From Verrucomicrobiales bacterium (GTDB lineage: Bacteria; Verrucomicrobiota; Verrucomicrobiia; Limisphaerales; RI-55), in contig DNDP01000434.1 in assembly GCA_003484235.1 (NCBI GenBank), positions 1 through 9,626 of the forward strand: a DNA stretch of 9,626 nucleotides, written 5' to 3'. The notes beneath the pieces were generated by a model. It made no database searches. It saw only the letters and a list, made by a program, of their open reading frames with translations, and was not told the DNA's origin. Shown piece by piece: positions 7,885 through 9,626 of the stretch. The position numbers were made by a program, and so were the translations under genes. Within the stretch, counting starts at the first letter, position 1. Each line of letters opens with the position of its first letter.

Positions 7885-8873
7885 GGCGGTGAGGTTGAGG
7901 GTGGTCGGACTTGCAGGCGGAAGTAGCCTTCGGGTTGACCCCGGGGCAGTGCCAATTCAACGGTGATCCAGTTGTTCGAGGCGGTGATTCTGGGTGCGTA
8001 GGGCACGAAACTGCGGGCTGGATCCGTGGCGAACAGCACTTCATAGATGCGGTTGGTCACGCTGGGCCATGCCAATACCGCGCTGCCCCCAGCGTCAAAG
8101 TCGATCCGGTCGAACGCGAGGACGGAGCGGGAATCGTTTGCCGCCGTGCCCGCCACCCATTCGCCGATGTTGTTCAATCCATCCAGATCCAGATCTCCAA
8201 GCGCATCCACCAGATCCGGGTTCAGGCCGTGCAAGAATTCATAGTCATCCGGGATGCCGTCGTTGTCGTCGTCGAGATCTGCGTTGTTGCCAATGCCGTC
8301 GCCATCCGTGTCCGAAGTCTCGGTCGGATCATCGGGGAACTTGTCCTGCGCGTCCGGGACTCCGTCTCCGTCGCGGTCCGGACCGACGTTGACGGGGCAG
8401 GGCAACGGCTCCGGATGGATGGAAGGATGGAGGGAGCCGCCGAGGCCGTTCCAGTTGCCGTGGGAACCGCCGCTGACCGCGCTTCTGGGCTCCGACCACC
8501 CTGCCGGCCGGGTTTCGAGCACCTCGATCACCGGCAATCCATCTGCCGACCGGGGCCGCCAATGGAGCCGCCCCAGGAGGCGCCGCCTTCCATGTGAAGA
8601 CATCGGATCCGCCTCGGGTCTCAAGCCGCGCAGGAGTGCGAGTATGCGGCCATGTGGTGCGGGCCGGTCGCGAAGGACGTGAGTTCCCAATCCCCCGTAG
8701 GCGGGTGCTACCGGTCCGAGGTAGCCCTCAAGGACGATCGGTTTGGCATCGACGAACGTAATCAACATGACGCTGGCCGCCAGCAACGGAAGTCTCCGCC
8801 AAATCCGTAGGATCGGGTCGCTCCCGCCGCCGTGCCTTGGGATCCGCAGGGTCTTCACTCGATCAAAAGGCAT
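7881..8873 (-). CDS. Secreted protein with thrombospondin type-3 calcium-binding repeats
   Basis: A 330-residue protein numbered from ATG 8873. An ATG at 8939 would add 22 residues and lies 11 bp after the channel gene's stop. I prefer 8873 because it gives a more normal signal peptide: Arg-rich stretch, hydrophobic residues 28-43, and a Val-Asp-Ala cleavage site. Residues 44-160 are unrecognised, with an Arg-rich patch around 77-108. Residues 166-240 are TSP3-type Asp-rich repeats (DRDGDG, DTDGDG, DDDNDG, DLDLDG), known to bind calcium and act as stiff spacers. The last 80 residues include VLAWPSVTNRIYEVLFAT and EGYFRLQV, a C-terminal beta-rich module I associate with extracellular proteins of Verrucomicrobiota and Planctomycetota. 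The stop codon overlaps the start of the Hcp-like gene by four bases, so the two are probably made in step and may act together outside the cytoplasm. No enzymatic domain is visible; a structural or adhesive role is inference only. Confidence 0.8.
   Translation of the reverse strand: MPFDRVKTLRIPRHGGGSDPILRIWRRLPLLAASVMLITFVDAKPIVLEGYLGPVAPAYGGLGTHVLRDRPAPHGRILALLRGLRPEADPMSSHGRRRLLGRLHWRPRSADGLPVIEVLETRPAGWSEPRSAVSGGSHGNWNGLGGSLHPSIHPEPLPCPVNVGPDRDGDGVPDAQDKFPDDPTETSDTDGDGIGNNADLDDDNDGIPDDYEFLHGLNPDLVDALGDLDLDGLNNIGEWVAGTAANDSRSVLAFDRIDFDAGGSAVLAWPSVTNRIYEVLFATDPARSFVPYAPRITASNNWITVELALPRGQPEGYFRLQVRPPSTSPP
8154..8378 (-). repeat. TSP3 Asp-rich repeat block within the secreted protein
   Basis: This segment encodes four D-x-D-x-D-G type units in succession: DRDGDGVPD, DTDGDGIGN, DDDNDGIPD and DLDLDGLNN, followed by an NIGEWVAGT ending that resembles the usual close of bacterial TSP3 blocks. 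The Asp positions fit calcium coordination. It is a protein-level repeat; I did not find long exact nucleotide repeats in it. Confidence 0.8.
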
Positions 8874-8950
8874 ACTTCCGTTCTCTGACCCGTGCAATGA
8901 CCAACTTCCCGTGCGCCGTAAGAGAGTGCGCGGCAGCATCTCCGCTGCGG

Positions 8951-9626
8951 TCAGCGCGGTTCGGCCGTCGGGTGGACCGCAGTGACCGGCTGCAGTGGTG
9001 GCTCCCCGGCCGGCCGCACGTATACAAACTCACGCAAAAATCGCCGGATGATCGACTGCTCGAGCCGTCCCTTGCGCCGGGCAGGAGTCGGAATGCGCAG
9101 CACCAGCCTAAGCGTCTGGGCGTCATGACAGAAAATGCTGACCCGGGGATTCACGGATGGAGGGTCGATCCAGTGCTTCTTCTCAAGGGAGGCCATGTGT
9201 TTTCGCGCCTCCTCGATGAACGGTTCGCACTCGGCCTCCGCGACCTTCATCAGAATCTCCTCCGCCTTCTGCCAGTCGTCGTGGACGGACATCGGGATGG
9301 TGATGAAATGCACCACATAGTCGCCCATGTAGGTTTCCGTGACGAGCGGATGGCTGAGCAGCAGGCTGTTCGGCAGGATGACCGCCCGTCCGGTGTACTG
9401 GCGCGAGCCCTGGGTGGGGCCCAGCTCCAGGATCGTCGTGCCAAACAGGTTCTGGTCGATCACGTCGCCGCGCAGGCCGCTTATCTCGACGCAGTCGCCC
9501 ACTCCGTAGGCATTGGTGCCTGCGCGGAAGATCGCACCGCTGAAGCAGAGGATCAGCTCCTTGGTGGCGATCACGATTGCGACCGCGATGGCCACCAGTG
9601 ACAGGGCCACATTCCTGATTTCGCTC
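8951..9626 (-). CDS. MscS-family mechanosensitive ion channel, C-terminal part (5' end outside window)
   Basis: The frame is open to the right edge of the window. A GTG at 9608-9610 (start of a 219-residue version) lies inside a membrane helix and is unlikely to be the true start. About 224 residues are visible. They begin with the pore-lining helix (VAIAVAIVIATKELI, then CFSGAIF). Next comes the MscS beta domain, with GVGDCVEISGLRGDV and, about 28 residues later, TGRAVILPNSLLLSHP. The alpha/beta vestibule domain follows, ending near IIRRFLREF. The upstream sensor helices are outside the window. MscS channels sit in the inner membrane and open under tension to release solutes during osmotic downshock. 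The Ala-Thr-Lys-Glu-Leu-Ile helix differs from the Gly/Ala-rich pore helix of E. coli MscS; I think this is typical of a distinct subfamily and not a defect. The secreted TSP3 protein follows by 11 or 77 bp on the same strand, so co-transcription is likely. Confidence 0.9.
   Translation of the reverse strand, partial: SEIRNVALSLVAIAVAIVIATKELILCFSGAIFRAGTNAYGVGDCVEISGLRGDVIDQNLFGTTILELGPTQGSRQYTGRAVILPNSLLLSHPLVTETYMGDYVVHFITIPMSVHDDWQKAEEILMKVAEAECEPFIEEARKHMASLEKKHWIDPPSVNPRVSIFCHDAQTLRLVLRIPTPARRKGRLEQSIIRRFLREFVYVRPAGEPPLQPVTAVHPTAEPR

Overview
The window most likely comes from the chromosome of a Verrucomicrobiota bacterium, possibly of the Pedosphaera/Limisphaerales type. The DNA is GC-rich. 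One secreted protein carries thrombospondin type-3 (TSP3) calcium-binding repeats followed by a C-terminal domain (Trp-Pro-Ser ... Tyr-Phe-Arg-Leu) that I associate with extracellular proteins of that group. This assignment rests on protein style only; there is no rRNA or other phylogenetic marker.

Left half, plus strand (1-6339): two large nucleic-acid motor proteins in the same direction. The first is the C-terminal 611 residues of a bacterial SNF2-family ATPase, whose 5' end lies outside the window. After a 137-bp gap comes a 1454-residue superfamily 1 helicase with an N-terminal DUF4011-type region, a very long insert between helicase motifs Ia and II, and a C-terminal Vsr/REase_MTES_1575-type nuclease fold. 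This domain order matches the single-gene antiphage protein HheA (DUF4011, helicase, Vsr). The nuclease fold here seems to have lost the catalytic Glu and the His of the usual E-x-D-G-x-x-Y-H signature, while all helicase motifs are intact.

Right half, minus strand (6484-9626), convergent with the helicases: an envelope or secretion cluster. In transcription order it holds the C-terminal part of an MscS-type mechanosensitive channel (cut by the window edge), a secreted TSP3-repeat protein, a small Hcp-fold protein with a Sec signal peptide, and an unrecognised protein with a signal peptide and a C-terminal membrane anchor. The TSP3 and Hcp-like genes overlap by the four bases ATGA, which suggests translational coupling. 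An exported Hcp-family protein with no type VI secretion genes in view, coupled to a calcium-binding repeat protein, is the least conventional arrangement here.

Gene-free stretches are short (1838-1974, 6340-6483, 7219-7338). They contain only weak palindromes and no convincing terminator. I see no tRNA, rRNA, CRISPR array, insertion sequence or attachment site.
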